From Bacteroidota bacterium (GTDB lineage: Bacteria > Bacteroidota > Bacteroidia > Chitinophagales > Chitinophagaceae), in contig JAEWJK010000012.1 in NCBI GenBank assembly GCA_023386555.1, forward strand, positions 119,486 through 183,485: a DNA stretch of 64,000 nt, read 5' to 3'. Below the pieces are notes generated by a model. The model worked only from the letters and a program-made list of their open reading frames with translations, was not told the DNA's origin and did no database searches. Position 1 is the stretch's first letter; the number at the start of each line of letters is the position of its first letter. Both the position numbers and the translations under genes were made by a program. Shown here piece after piece: positions 25,204 through 35,290 of the stretch.

Positions 25204-26475
25204 ATGATTGATAAACCTGGACTAGCCAAGACTATACTGCCATTACTGTTTTTTAGTTTACTCATCTCTTTTGCTACCAGTGCAGTTGCACAGAGTGGAC
25301 AACAGATTTTTAACCAGAACTGTGCTTCTTGTCACCATCCTTTAAAAGATGGAACCGGACCAGCACTAAGTGGCATAGATACTAGAGGAGATTGGACAGA
25401 AAGAGCAAATCTGTATGCCTGGATCAAAAATCCAAATAGTTATGCAAGTAAATCTGAATACGCAAAAGGCGTTTCTGACAAGTTTGGTGGTGGTGGTATT
25501 CAGATGCCTGCTTTCCCTTCACTATCAGATAAGGATATAGATGCAATTGTTGAATATGTGAATTCTGTAAAACCTCCAACTCCTGGTGGTGAGGGAGCTA
25601 CACAAACTGCAGCACAAGAAAGCGACAACTCTCTTCTTTTTGGAATTCTTACCTTAATTCTTGCCGTTGTTGCATTGATCTTATTACAGGTCAACGCCAG
25701 CCTTAAGAAATTATCAGACGACAGAGAAGGTGTTCCTGCTGTTGAGCCGGTTCCTTTCTATAGAAACAAAGCTTATATCGCTTTAGGAATTGTTGTGCTT
25801 TTCCTTGTTGGCGGATATTATACTGTAAAAGGTGCTATCAACCTGGGCCGCAACCAAAACTACCAACCGGAGCAGCCGATTTACTTCTCTCATAAAGTGC
25901 ATGCCGGCGTAAACCAGATCAGCTGTTTATATTGCCACGTGGGTCCTGAACAAGGCAAACATGCTATGATCCCTTCACTCAATACTTGTATGAACTGTCA
26001 CATGAACATCAACGAGTACACCGGTGAACAATTATATAGGGAAAATGGCGATGAAGTTGACGGCACAGCCGAGATCGCAAAACTGTATAAAGCAGTTGGG
26101 TTTGAGGCTGGCGGAACTTCTAACACCTGGAACATGGATCTTGGAAAAGCCAAGCCAATTGAATGGGTGAAGATCCATAACCTGCCTGACCATGTGTATT
26201 TCAACCACGCTCAACACGTTGTTGCGGGTAAAGTACAGTGTCAAACTTGCCATGGTGAGATCCAGAAAATGGATGAGGTGAAACAGTTTGCAGACCTCAG
26301 CATGGGATGGTGTATCAACTGTCACAGGGAAACAAAAGTTCAGTTCAAAGAGAATGGATTCTACAGCATCTACGAGAAATATCATAACCAGTTAAAGAAT
26401 GGCCAGATCGATACAACGAAAGGCGTTACTGCTGATATGATAGGTGCTACAGAATGTCAGAAATGTCACTACTAA
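25204..26475 (+). CDS. actA: alternative complex III subunit ActA, multiheme cytochrome c
   Basis: Periplasm-facing heme subunit of the quinol:electron-acceptor oxidoreductase ACIII. The ATG at 25204 is preferred to the TTG at 25192. An N-terminal signal/anchor is followed by a mono-heme domain (CASCH, ~residue 35), two TM helices (~145-170 and ~192-215) and a penta-heme region with CLYCH, CMNCH, CQTCH, CINCH and CQKCH, so six c-type heme sites in total. Classic ActA is a ~230-residue pentaheme protein, so the N-terminal mono-heme part is an addition (423 residues overall). It is the first gene of the act/cox block, 93 bp before actB, with a candidate promoter just upstream. Confidence 0.9.
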   Translation: MIDKPGLAKTILPLLFFSLLISFATSAVAQSGQQIFNQNCASCHHPLKDGTGPALSGIDTRGDWTERANLYAWIKNPNSYASKSEYAKGVSDKFGGGGIQMPAFPSLSDKDIDAIVEYVNSVKPPTPGGEGATQTAAQESDNSLLFGILTLILAVVALILLQVNASLKKLSDDREGVPAVEPVPFYRNKAYIALGIVVLFLVGGYYTVKGAINLGRNQNYQPEQPIYFSHKVHAGVNQISCLYCHVGPEQGKHAMIPSLNTCMNCHMNINEYTGEQLYRENGDEVDGTAEIAKLYKAVGFEAGGTSNTWNMDLGKAKPIEWVKIHNLPDHVYFNHAQHVVAGKVQCQTCHGEIQKMDEVKQFADLSMGWCINCHRETKVQFKENGFYSIYEKYHNQLKNGQIDTTKGVTADMIGATECQKCHY

Positions 26476-26568
26476 ATCCTCATTCCGCTTAATTGCGGGT
26501 GAAATTGACTATATAATTTTCATAAGCTAAACCAAAATACTCCTGATAAAAAAGGAGATAAGGCGAAT

Positions 26569-29500
26569 ATGGAGAATAAAAAGCACTGGCAAAGTTTTGG
26601 AGAACTGAACAACTCGGAAGCTTTCCAGCAATCTGCCAAAGACGAATTCAAGGAAGAACTGCCATTTGAAGTTGATGACAACAGCAGTCTTCTTAGTACG
26701 GCTACCCCAAGAAGAGATTTCTTAAAATACTTAGGTTTCAGTACTGCTGCAGCTGCTATTGCTGCAGGTTGTGAGATTCCTGTAAAAAAAGCAGTTCCAT
26801 TTTTGAATAAGCCTGAGAATATGATTCCGGGTGTGGCACAATGGTATGCTACAACTTATGTGCAGGATGGAGATGTGGTGAGTGTATTGGCTAAGGTGAG
26901 AGATGGACGTCCGATAAAGATCGAAGGAAACACACTTTCTCCAATTACACAAGGCGGAACATCTGCAAGAGTACAGGCTTCTGTGCTTGATCTTTATGAT
27001 ACTGCAAGGGTTCGTAAGCCAATGATGAAAGGCTCGAGCGACAAATTCAACGAAGCTACTTTCGAAACGATCGATAAAGCCATCGCTGCGGAATTAACAG
27101 GTAAAGCTGTTGTGATTCTTACCAGCACCATCACATCACCTTCTACTAAAGATGTGATCAACCAATTCCTGGCAAAATACCCTGGAAGTCGTCATGTAAT
27201 GTATGATGCGATTTCTCATAGTGGTATGTTGCTGGCTAATGAGCAAACCGGGCATGGAAGAAGATTGCCTTCTTATCGTTTTGATAATGCAAAGACTATT
27301 GTGAGTCTTGCAGCAGATTTCCTTGGAACATGGCTCAGCCCGGTCGAATTCAACAAACAATATTCTAAAGGAAGAAGAATTGATCCGAATGCTATAGCAA
27401 TGAGCAAGCACTTCCAGTTTGAGTCTGTATTAAGCCAGACTGGTGCTAATGCTGATGAAAGATATTTACACCTTCCTTCTCAGACAGGAATGGTGGCTGC
27501 AGCTTTATTAGGAGCGATCAACGGACAATCTGTTGCAGGTATTGCAGATAAAGCTTTGGCTGATGGTATCACAAGAGCTGCGGCTGAGTTAAAGAAAGGT
27601 GGTGGACTTGTAGTTTGCGGAAGCAATGATGTGAATGTACAGGTGATCGTAAATGCTATTAACGCTGCTATCGGTGCAAACGGAAATACAATCGATTGGA
27701 GTACTCCGGTGAATTATCGCCAGGGTATTGATAACGATATGGCAACACTTGTTGCAGATATGAATGCAGGAAGAGTTGGTGCATTATTGATCCATGGTGC
27801 AAATCCTGCATATTCATGGGTAGATGCAACAGGATTTATCAATGGTTTGAAGAAAGTGCCTGTTACTATTTCATTCAATCCTAAGATCGATGAAACTGCA
27901 ACGCTTTGCAAATACATTATCCCTGATCATCACTACTTAGAAAGCTGGGGTGATGCAGAACCGAAACAAGGATATTTTTCTTTTATACAACCAACCATTC
28001 ACCCGTTATTCAAAACACGTCAATGGCAGGACAGTCTGTTGAAGTGGAGTGGAAATAACATGCCTTATGCTGCTTTCCTTAAGCAATACTGGAGTGGCAA
28101 ATCTGGTGGTGAAGCAGGATGGGATAAGATTTTACAGGATGGAGTATTAAATCCTGGTGGTGCTGCAGTAGCTGGAAATACATCAACTCCAAGACCAGAT
28201 TCATTAATTGCTACAACTCCAATTCCTCCGACAGTTGTTACAACAGGTGGCGGTTCAGGTAGCTTTAATGGTGGTGCTGTTGGTACTGCTGTTACTGCAG
28301 TTAGCGGAAAGAAAGGTGGTAAATACGAATTGTTCTTATACCAGAAAGTAGGAATTGGTAACGGTAGCGGTGCCTCTAACCCATGGTTACAGGAATTGCC
28401 GGATCCTGTTACAAGAGCAACATGGGATAACTATGTGATCGTTTCGCCAGCTTTTGCAAAAGAGGTATTGGATATTGATCTGAATAATTCAGGACAGGCA
28501 GATACTTACGAAGCTTATCCGGCTAAACCGGTATTAGAGATCAGTGTAAATGGAAAAAGCGTAAAGCTTCCTGCATTGATCATCCCTGGAACTCATCCAA
28601 ATGCAATTGGTATTGCGGTAGGATATGGCCGTCTTGCTTCAGTTGGTAAGGCTACAGTATTCGGTGACGAATCAGTAGGTAATAAAAATGTTTACCAGTT
28701 TGCTACATGGGCTAACGGTACTGTTGATTACGCTAACTATAATGTTGAGGTAAAACATACAGGCGATACTTATAAAGTTGCCTTAACACAAACACACAAT
28801 AAATACGACACCCCACACGGCAAACGTACAGAGGTTATCAAGGAATTAAGCCTTGCAACTTTACAAAAACATCCTTCAGAAATATTGGATGAGAGAGAAA
28901 GAGAGTTGAAACATTGGGGTGGATTAAAAGATTACGAGAAAAAAGGAACCATATATCCTTACCACGAAAAACCAGGATTGAAATGGGGTATGAGCATAGA
29001 CATGAACACCTGTACAGGATGTCATGCTTGTGTAGTAGCCTGTCATGTGGAGAATAACGTACCAGTGGTTGGTAAAAGTGAGGTTATGCGTTTCCACGAC
29101 ATGCATTGGTTAAGGATCGATCGCTATTACAGTGGCGATATGAATAATCCTAACGTTACTTTCCAGCCGATGCTTTGCCAGCACTGTGACAATGCACCTT
29201 GTGAGAACGTTTGTCCTGTTGCTGCTACCATGCACAACCAGGAAGGTGTTAACCAAATGGCATATAACCGTTGTATCGGTACAAGATATTGTGCAAACAA
29301 CTGCCCTTATAAAGTACGTCGTTTTAACTGGAGTGATTATTTAGGTGCTGATAGCTTCCCTGGTAATCATGATGAGTGGGATGACCTGAGAATAAACCAG
29401 AACGATCCACTTACCAGAATGGTATTGAACCCTGATGTTACAGTACGTTCAAGAGGTGTGATGGAAAAATGTTCATTCTGCGTTCAGCGTACACAGGAAG

Positions 29501-29817
29501 GTAAACTACAGGCGAAAAAAGAAAGCCGTCCTTTAGTTACCGGTGAAGGAGATAAGTGGGATGTGAAGACAGCTTGCCAGCAGGCTTGTCCGGCTGATGC
29601 GATTGTTTTTGGTAACGTTCATTCAAAAGACAGTGAGATCACCAAACACAGGGCACTTAACATCAACAGAACGTATTACAGCTTAGAGCAATTGCATACA
29701 CTTCCTAATGTGAATTATTTGGCTAAGGTGAGAAACACAGATTTGATGGAAGAAAGCATTGGCAATAGTGGTGTAAAGCCTGGTGAAGGAAAACAGGAAG
29801 GTGCAGCTCATCATTAA
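26569..29817 (+). CDS. actB: alternative complex III subunit ActB, molybdopterin-oxidoreductase-like iron-sulfur protein
   Basis: A 1082-residue fusion of a molybdopterin-oxidoreductase-like domain (known in ACIII to lack Mo cofactor) with a ferredoxin-like domain. An RRDFLKYLGFSTAAAAIAAGC segment at ~residues 48-68 is a Tat-type or lipoprotein-like signal, displaced inward by a ~47-residue leader. The C-terminal third holds the Fe-S cysteines: CTGCHACVVAC, CQHCDNAPCENVC, CIGTRYCANNCPY, and CSFC...CQQAC. It passes electrons from the quinol site in ActC/ActF toward the hemes of ActA/ActE. It follows actA and precedes actC after a 140-bp gap that contains a dispersed repeat. Confidence 0.95.
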   Translation: MENKKHWQSFGELNNSEAFQQSAKDEFKEELPFEVDDNSSLLSTATPRRDFLKYLGFSTAAAAIAAGCEIPVKKAVPFLNKPENMIPGVAQWYATTYVQDGDVVSVLAKVRDGRPIKIEGNTLSPITQGGTSARVQASVLDLYDTARVRKPMMKGSSDKFNEATFETIDKAIAAELTGKAVVILTSTITSPSTKDVINQFLAKYPGSRHVMYDAISHSGMLLANEQTGHGRRLPSYRFDNAKTIVSLAADFLGTWLSPVEFNKQYSKGRRIDPNAIAMSKHFQFESVLSQTGANADERYLHLPSQTGMVAAALLGAINGQSVAGIADKALADGITRAAAELKKGGGLVVCGSNDVNVQVIVNAINAAIGANGNTIDWSTPVNYRQGIDNDMATLVADMNAGRVGALLIHGANPAYSWVDATGFINGLKKVPVTISFNPKIDETATLCKYIIPDHHYLESWGDAEPKQGYFSFIQPTIHPLFKTRQWQDSLLKWSGNNMPYAAFLKQYWSGKSGGEAGWDKILQDGVLNPGGAAVAGNTSTPRPDSLIATTPIPPTVVTTGGGSGSFNGGAVGTAVTAVSGKKGGKYELFLYQKVGIGNGSGASNPWLQELPDPVTRATWDNYVIVSPAFAKEVLDIDLNNSGQADTYEAYPAKPVLEISVNGKSVKLPALIIPGTHPNAIGIAVGYGRLASVGKATVFGDESVGNKNVYQFATWANGTVDYANYNVEVKHTGDTYKVALTQTHNKYDTPHGKRTEVIKELSLATLQKHPSEILDERERELKHWGGLKDYEKKGTIYPYHEKPGLKWGMSIDMNTCTGCHACVVACHVENNVPVVGKSEVMRFHDMHWLRIDRYYSGDMNNPNVTFQPMLCQHCDNAPCENVCPVAATMHNQEGVNQMAYNRCIGTRYCANNCPYKVRRFNWSDYLGADSFPGNHDEWDDLRINQNDPLTRMVLNPDVTVRSRGVMEKCSFCVQRTQEGKLQAKKESRPLVTGEGDKWDVKTACQQACPADAIVFGNVHSKDSEITKHRALNINRTYYSLEQLHTLPNVNYLAKVRNTDLMEESIGNSGVKPGEGKQEGAAHH

Positions 29818-29857
29818 AGTTGAGTGTTGACTGATGACAATTGACAGGAAGTACAAG

Positions 29858-29910
29858 AGTGCGACGCAACGAAGTTGAACAGAGATTTGAAAGTTGATTA
29901 AATAAAATAA
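29858..29910. repeat. dispersed repeat between actB and actC
   Basis: The stretch GTGCGACGCAACGAAG followed by GATTTGAAAGTTGATTAAATAAAATAA resembles the one between ctaB and coxC (38185-38242), and its first part resembles 57702-57721 (TGCGACGCAACAGACGATG). Confidence 0.55.
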
Positions 29911-29957
29911 CAAAGCTTATTCCGCCAGCTAACGGATGAGGCTTATAGCTCATAACT

Positions 29958-31451
29958 ATGGCATCATTAAAATACGAATCGCAGCTAAGGGAACCATTGG
30001 TGTATGGTACTAAGGATTATCACCAGGTGACTGAAGATATTTGCCGTCCTATTGAAGTAAAGCCAAGCAAGCTCTGGTACATAGGCTTCTTTATTTCTGT
30101 GGCTTTGCTGTTGTTTGGTGTATACAGCGTGTATCGTGAGGTTACTTATGGTATTGGCGAATGGAACCTGAACAAAACCATTGGATGGGGTTGGGATATC
30201 ACCAACTTCGTATGGTGGGTAGGTATTGGTCACGCCGGAACTTTGATCTCAGCGATCTTGTTGCTCTTCAGGCAAGGATGGAGAACAGGTGTGAACAGAG
30301 CTGCAGAAGCGATGACGATTTTCGCGGTAATGTGTGCCGGTCAGTTTCCGATCTTTCACATGGGTCGTGTGTGGATGGCTTTCTTCGTGCTGCCTTATCC
30401 AAATACAAGAGGTCCACTGTGGGTGAACTTTAATTCACCACTTCTCTGGGACGTATTTGCGATATCTACCTACTTCACCGTTTCATTATTGTTCTGGTAT
30501 TCTGGTTTGATACCAGACTTCGGAACTGTAAGAGATCGTGCAAAAACAAAACTTCGTAAACTTTTATATGGTGTTGCTTCATTTGGCTGGAGCGGATCTA
30601 CCAAACACTGGCAAAGACATGAAGCACTTTCATTGGTGTTGGCTGGTCTTTCTACACCACTCGTACTTTCGGTACACACGATCGTATCTTTTGACTTCGC
30701 TACATCAGTAATTCCTGGTTGGCATACAACGATCTTCCCTCCTTACTTCGTTGCCGGTGCGATCTTCTCAGGTTTCGCCATGACACAAACCTTGTTATTG
30801 GTTATTCGTAAAGTGTATAACCTGCAGGATTATATCACCATGGGTCACGTAGAAGCTATGAACAAGGTTATTGTATTAACCGGTTCTATTGTAGGTGTGG
30901 CATATTTAACTGAGTTGTTCATGGGGTGGTATTCTCAGAATAAATATGAAGGATATACTTTCTGGTATAGCCGTGCTAATCTCTTCTCTCCTTACGGATG
31001 GAGCTATTGGGGTATGATGGCTTGTAACGTATTGAGTCCACAGATATTCTGGTTCAAGAAATTCAGGAGAAACCTCTTCATCACTTTCTTCATGAGTATC
31101 ATTGTAAACGTAGGTATGTGGTTCGAACGTTTTGTGATCATCGTTACATCATTGTACAGGGATTATCTTCCTTCTTCATGGTCTGTTTATTATAGTCCTA
31201 CCATCTGGGAGATCGGATTTTATCTCGGTACATTCGGATTGTTCTTTACCTGCTTCTTCCTGTTCTCTAAATATTTCCCTGTAATTGCAATTGCAGAGAT
31301 CAAACATGTATTAAAAACATCCGGAGAAAGCTATAAAGCCAAAGTTGGAAATATAGAATCAGCACAGGTAGAAGAGTTTGCTCATAAATATGCTCATGTA
31401 GAAAATACCGGAGCACATGGAAGAGCATCGAGTGGAATGGAACACCATTAA
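29958..31451 (+). CDS. actC: alternative complex III subunit ActC, NrfD/PsrC-like quinol-binding protein
   Basis: A 497-residue integral membrane protein with about ten TM helices, NrfD-family. It contains family-like motifs at helix ends (GIGHAGTLISAILLLFRQGWRTGVNRAAEAMTIF, HMGRVWMAFF, SVHTIVSFDFATS, IPGWHTTIFPPYFVAGAIFSG). It forms one quinol-oxidising half of ACIII together with ActF. The C-terminus is a hydrophilic cytosolic tail. It is followed by an 86-bp repeat-filled gap, then actD. Confidence 0.95.
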   Translation: MASLKYESQLREPLVYGTKDYHQVTEDICRPIEVKPSKLWYIGFFISVALLLFGVYSVYREVTYGIGEWNLNKTIGWGWDITNFVWWVGIGHAGTLISAILLLFRQGWRTGVNRAAEAMTIFAVMCAGQFPIFHMGRVWMAFFVLPYPNTRGPLWVNFNSPLLWDVFAISTYFTVSLLFWYSGLIPDFGTVRDRAKTKLRKLLYGVASFGWSGSTKHWQRHEALSLVLAGLSTPLVLSVHTIVSFDFATSVIPGWHTTIFPPYFVAGAIFSGFAMTQTLLLVIRKVYNLQDYITMGHVEAMNKVIVLTGSIVGVAYLTELFMGWYSQNKYEGYTFWYSRANLFSPYGWSYWGMMACNVLSPQIFWFKKFRRNLFITFFMSIIVNVGMWFERFVIIVTSLYRDYLPSSWSVYYSPTIWEIGFYLGTFGLFFTCFFLFSKYFPVIAIAEIKHVLKTSGESYKAKVGNIESAQVEEFAHKYAHVENTGAHGRASSGMEHH

Positions 31452-31456
31452 AATAA

Positions 31457-31534
31457 GTACGAGGTACGAAATACGAAGTACGAAAGACAACATAAAACAG
31501 GCTTGCAGCTTATGGCTTGCAGCTTAAAGCTTAG
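31457..31534. repeat. short tandem repeats between actC and actD
   Basis: 31457-31485 iterates (A/G)TACGA(A/G) units (GTACGAGGTACGAAATACG...). 31501-31534 iterates GCTTGCAGCTTATGGCTTGC followed by AGCTTAAAGCTTAG. The first motif also occurs in the E1 gene linker (9366-9392). Confidence 0.7.
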
Positions 31535-31537
31535 AAA

Positions 31538-32137
31538 ATGGCAAAAAAGAAATTTGTTGTAGGATTATTTAACGATGAAGATGTGCTGTTTCCGGCTGTG
31601 AAGAAAGTTCGCACTGCAGGTTACAAGATACACGATGTTTATACTCCATTTCCTGTACATGGTTTAGACCATGCTATGGGTTTAAGAGAAACAAGTCTTC
31701 ATACTGCAGGATTTATCTACGGTATTACAGGAACTACTACAGCTGTTAGTTGTATCAGCTGGATATTTACTTCCGATTGGCCAATGAACATTGGTGGTAA
31801 ACCAAATTTTGCATTACCAGCCTGGGTACCAATCATATTCGAGTTAACGGTTTTATTTGCTGCAGTAGGGATGGTACTTACCTTCTGTTACCTGTGTCAG
31901 CTTGCACCTTTTGTAAAAAAGCATGTTTTTCATCCAAGAGCAACAGATGATCTGTTTGTAATGGTAATTGAAACAACAGGAAAGACAAATATTGATGACC
32001 TGAAAGGATTTTTATCATCTAACGGAGCGTTGGAATCTTATGAAGAGATTGCAGAAGACGGATGGTGGTTAGGTCGTTACGATAAGAACGAAATTCCTTT
32101 TGAGAACAATAAAAAAGAAGTGGCAGTAGTTGCTTAA
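31538..32137 (+). CDS. actD: alternative complex III subunit ActD (DUF3341)
   Basis: A 199-residue membrane protein with the family start KKKFVVGLFNDEDVLFPAVKKVRTAGYKIHDVYTPFPVHGLDHAMGL, then two TM helices (~60-85 and ~100-125) and a cytosolic C-terminal domain (EDGWWLGRYD near the end). ActD is a structural ACIII subunit that peripherally anchors the complex and carries no cofactor. The stop lies 10 bp before the actE ATG. Confidence 0.95.
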   Translation: MAKKKFVVGLFNDEDVLFPAVKKVRTAGYKIHDVYTPFPVHGLDHAMGLRETSLHTAGFIYGITGTTTAVSCISWIFTSDWPMNIGGKPNFALPAWVPIIFELTVLFAAVGMVLTFCYLCQLAPFVKKHVFHPRATDDLFVMVIETTGKTNIDDLKGFLSSNGALESYEEIAEDGWWLGRYDKNEIPFENNKKEVAVVA

Positions 32138-32147
32138 TAATATTGAA

Positions 32148-32813
32148 ATGAGAAAATTATCTATCATAGTTGCTTTGTTTGCCGTGGTTTTTATGGCAGC
32201 ATGTGGTGGTATTCAAAGAGAGCCTAACGAGGCTTACATGCCAGATATGGCTCATAGCCGTGCTATTGAAACGTATAGCGACAACGAAGAACTGGCAGAA
32301 GCAGGTATTTCTTACAGCAAACTACCTGTGCAGGGTACTGTTGCAAGAGGACAGGAAATGTTATTTCATATTCCAAAAGATGCACCGGGAGACAGCACTA
32401 ATTATGTTGCTTCAAAGGCAGTTCAGAATCCAATTACATTTTTGCCAGGTAAAGAACTTCAGGAAGCTGAAAGACTCTACCTCATTCAATGTGCTATTTG
32501 CCATGGAACAAACCTGGATGGTAACGGACCTTTGTTTGCAAGTGGAAAATTCACTTCTAAGCCAGCAACACTAAAAGGAGATCCGAAATATGAAGCAATG
32601 CCTGACGGACAAATGTATTATTCTACCACTTATGGTAAGAATATGATGGGTCCTTATGGTGCTCAACTCAACACGAAGCAAAGATGGATGGTGATCTACT
32701 ATATTAAACAACAACAGGCGAAAGGTAAAGCCGGTGCTGCAGCAACTTCAACAACTGCTACTGCACCAACAGGAACAACTGGTAAAGACACCACCGGTGC
32801 AGCAATGAAGTAA
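32148..32813 (+). CDS. actE: alternative complex III subunit ActE, mono-heme cytochrome c lipoprotein
   Basis: The ATG at 32148 gives a lipoprotein signal (MRKLSIIVALFAVVFMAACGG, Cys ~19); the frame also opens at 32130, overlapping actD. The single heme site is CAICHG, with a distal Met candidate in NMMGPYG. The C-terminus is a Thr/Ala-rich tail. It accepts electrons from the Fe-S/heme chain and hands them to cytochrome oxidase. The Pro/Thr tail is variable and probably only a flexible surface linker. Confidence 0.93.
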   Translation: MRKLSIIVALFAVVFMAACGGIQREPNEAYMPDMAHSRAIETYSDNEELAEAGISYSKLPVQGTVARGQEMLFHIPKDAPGDSTNYVASKAVQNPITFLPGKELQEAERLYLIQCAICHGTNLDGNGPLFASGKFTSKPATLKGDPKYEAMPDGQMYYSTTYGKNMMGPYGAQLNTKQRWMVIYYIKQQQAKGKAGAAATSTTATAPTGTTGKDTTGAAMK

Positions 32814-32849
32814 ATTGAAACTAACTGGTATATAACAAAAGAATTAACG

Positions 32850-34106
32850 ATGGCACTTAGAGAACGTTTTGAAATTCCGGGTAAAATGAGAACATGGTCT
32901 CTCGGTTTAATAGCTGTAGGACTGGTTGCTCTCGTACTTGGATTTATATTTATAGGAATGGATCATGGTGATGCCGGTCATGGTGGTGAAGGTCATCACA
33001 CACCAGGTAGCCATATTTTCTGGGGCACTTTAATGTACAACAGTATCTTCTTTTTATTGATCACCAATGCTGCCATGTTCTTTATTTGTGCGACGACATT
33101 GGCAATGGGTGGATGGCAAATGGTTTTCAGAAGAGTATCCGAAGCTATCTCTACACTCGTTCCCATCTTTGGTATCATCGCATTTATCGTATTGATGTTT
33201 GTTCTGTTTGGAACACATATTTATCACTGGAATAGTCATGAAGCTGAAGCCGATCCAATCTTAAAAGGAAAGCTTGGTTTCTTAAATCCTACTTTCTTCG
33301 TTATCTGGACAACATTGGCTATTGCTCTCTGGAGTTTGCTTGGCTGGAGAATGAGAAAACTGAGTTACGAAGCAGACCAGGCTCCAATGGATAATGAAAA
33401 GGGTCAGGGTTATATCTGGAGAAATACTGTAAATGGTTCTTTATTTATCGTTTGGTTTGCATTAACTGTAGGCTCTACTGTTCCATGGTTATGGATGATG
33501 AGCCTTGATGCACACTGGTACTCTACCATGTATAGCTGGTACAACTTTGCAAGCTCTTTTGTGTCGGGCATGGCTTTAATCGCTTTGTTTGTAATTTATT
33601 TGAAGAATAAAGGTTACATGGAATTGGTGACTGAAGAACACCTTCACGATCTTGGAAAGTTCATGTTTGCATTCTCGATCTTCTGGACTTATTTATGGTT
33701 TGCACAATACATGTTGATCTGGTATTCAAACCAGCCTGAGGAAACTGTGTATTTCTTTCATAGAGTAAAAGGTCCTTATAAAGGCATCTTCTTCCTAAAC
33801 CTGATCATCAACTTTATTTGCCCGTTATTAATATTGATGAGAAGAGGATCTAAGCGTAACTATACTTTGATGACGTTCATGGCAGTACTGATCATCTTTG
33901 GTCACTGGATGGATTATTATCAAATGGTAATTGGAAGTATTTCTCCTGATCATGTTACCTGGGGAAGTTACTGGTGGTTCGATTTCGGAATTTTAGCATT
34001 GTTTGTTGGTATATTAATATTCTTTGTAGGAAAAGCTTTAGCAAGCAAACCGTTGTATGCAAAGCATCATCCGTTCTTAAAAGAAAGTATTATACACCAT
34101 ACATAA
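32850..34106 (+). CDS. actF: alternative complex III subunit ActF, NrfD-like membrane protein
   Basis: A 418-residue paralogue of ActC with about ten TM helices, the second NrfD-like half of the ACIII membrane core. Recognisable parts are the loop histidines (DHGDAGHGGEGHHTPGSHIFWG) after TM1, HIYHWNSHEAEADPIL, LDAHWYSTMYSWYNFASSF, and the C-terminal GHWMDYYQMVIGSI. The His-rich loop after TM1 is a conserved-looking feature of Bacteroidota ActF. It sits directly between actE and the oxidase genes, so ACIII and oxidase are probably made together as a supercomplex. Confidence 0.95.
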   Translation: MALRERFEIPGKMRTWSLGLIAVGLVALVLGFIFIGMDHGDAGHGGEGHHTPGSHIFWGTLMYNSIFFLLITNAAMFFICATTLAMGGWQMVFRRVSEAISTLVPIFGIIAFIVLMFVLFGTHIYHWNSHEAEADPILKGKLGFLNPTFFVIWTTLAIALWSLLGWRMRKLSYEADQAPMDNEKGQGYIWRNTVNGSLFIVWFALTVGSTVPWLWMMSLDAHWYSTMYSWYNFASSFVSGMALIALFVIYLKNKGYMELVTEEHLHDLGKFMFAFSIFWTYLWFAQYMLIWYSNQPEETVYFFHRVKGPYKGIFFLNLIINFICPLLILMRRGSKRNYTLMTFMAVLIIFGHWMDYYQMVIGSISPDHVTWGSYWWFDFGILALFVGILIFFVGKALASKPLYAKHHPFLKESIIHHT

Positions 34107-34152
34107 TTTAGAATAGCACAACTAAGAAAACCAGATTAAAACTTTAGATACG

Positions 34153-35268
34153 ATGTTTTTTGTAATAGCAGTTATCGTTTTAATTTTTGTAGTGATCTTC
34201 CAGATCGCTAAAGCGAGTGAGTATGTATCTATACTGAAGGGTGAAGAGGCATCAAGAAAACAAAACAATAAGATCAATGGATTTTTAATGATCGTTTTCC
34301 TGGTACTCGGACTTCTGGGTGTATGGTGGTGTAATGAATTATACTATGGCGATACATTGTTGCCTTATAAATCTGCCAGTGTAGAAGGTGAAGAGGTAGA
34401 TGAAATGTTATGGATCACTTTAATCGTTACAGGCGTTGTATTTATTCTTACCCAAATTCTTTTATTCTGGTTTGCTTATAAATACCAGGAAAAAGACAAT
34501 AAAAAACCATTCTATTTTCCGCATAACACCAAATTAGAGATCATCTGGACTGTTATTCCTGCAATTGCATTAACAGTGTTAGTGGTAATTGGCTTAAGAA
34601 ACTGGTTCCTTTTTACGGGAGATGCTCCTAAAAACGCAATGGTAGTAGAAGTAACCGGAAAGCAATTCTCGTGGATGTTCCGTTATCCTGGAAAAGATGG
34701 TGTATTTGGAAAGAAATATTACAGGTTGATCGACGAAGCTGCAGGTAATCAGCTTGGACAAATATGGAGAGATACCACTATTTCTATCAAAAACTCAATG
34801 GGTGGAACAAGAGAAATGAGTTTCAAAGCAGATCCTACCAACTTCGACGACATATTTGCTACACAGACAATGTACCTTGTAAAAGGTAAGCCTGTAAAGC
34901 TTATCATCAATGCAAGAGATGTAGTTCATAACGTTGGTTTACCACATTTCAGAATGAAAATGGATGCTGTTCCCGGAACGCCAACTACTCTATGGTTTAC
35001 GCCTCAATATACAACCGAAGAAATGAGAGAAATAACAGGCAATCCAAACTTTGTTTATGAAATTGCCTGCGATCAGATGTGTGGTAACGGCCACTATTCA
35101 ATGAAAGGTGCAATCGTTGTCGTAACAGAAGATGAATTTAATATCTGGAGAGCTATGCAGAAATCTGCTTATTATACAGCTTTCCCTGATTTAGATCCGA
35201 GAAACAAAGCAACAACCGATACAAGTGCAGTAAAGCCGGCAGCACAAACTGCTGAGCTTAAAAATTAA
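34153..35268 (+). CDS. coxB: cytochrome c oxidase subunit II
   Basis: A 371-residue protein carrying the Cu-A site, which takes electrons from cytochrome c. Ligands lie in HNVGLPHFRMKMD (first His) and CDQMCGNGHYSM (two Cys, His, Met; the usual Glu between the cysteines is Gln here). Four hydrophobic segments precede the cupredoxin domain: ~residues 1-20, 44-62, 92-118 and 138-160. That is two more than the classical two, an N-terminal extension seen in this phylum. There is no C-terminal cytochrome c domain, so the enzyme is aa3 rather than caa3. A ~45-residue insertion-like loop (GKKYYRLIDEAAGNQ...) is present before the Cu-A strands. Confidence 0.95.
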   Translation: MFFVIAVIVLIFVVIFQIAKASEYVSILKGEEASRKQNNKINGFLMIVFLVLGLLGVWWCNELYYGDTLLPYKSASVEGEEVDEMLWITLIVTGVVFILTQILLFWFAYKYQEKDNKKPFYFPHNTKLEIIWTVIPAIALTVLVVIGLRNWFLFTGDAPKNAMVVEVTGKQFSWMFRYPGKDGVFGKKYYRLIDEAAGNQLGQIWRDTTISIKNSMGGTREMSFKADPTNFDDIFATQTMYLVKGKPVKLIINARDVVHNVGLPHFRMKMDAVPGTPTTLWFTPQYTTEEMREITGNPNFVYEIACDQMCGNGHYSMKGAIVVVTEDEFNIWRAMQKSAYYTAFPDLDPRNKATTDTSAVKPAAQTAELKN

Positions 35269-35290
35269 TAATATTTTGTAAAGACCAGAT

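Noticed and set aside
25020..25265. 81-residue leftward ORF antisense to the act promoter and actA start
   Set aside because: It overlaps the promoter and signal peptide of actA, has no recognisable start context and no protein-like pattern.
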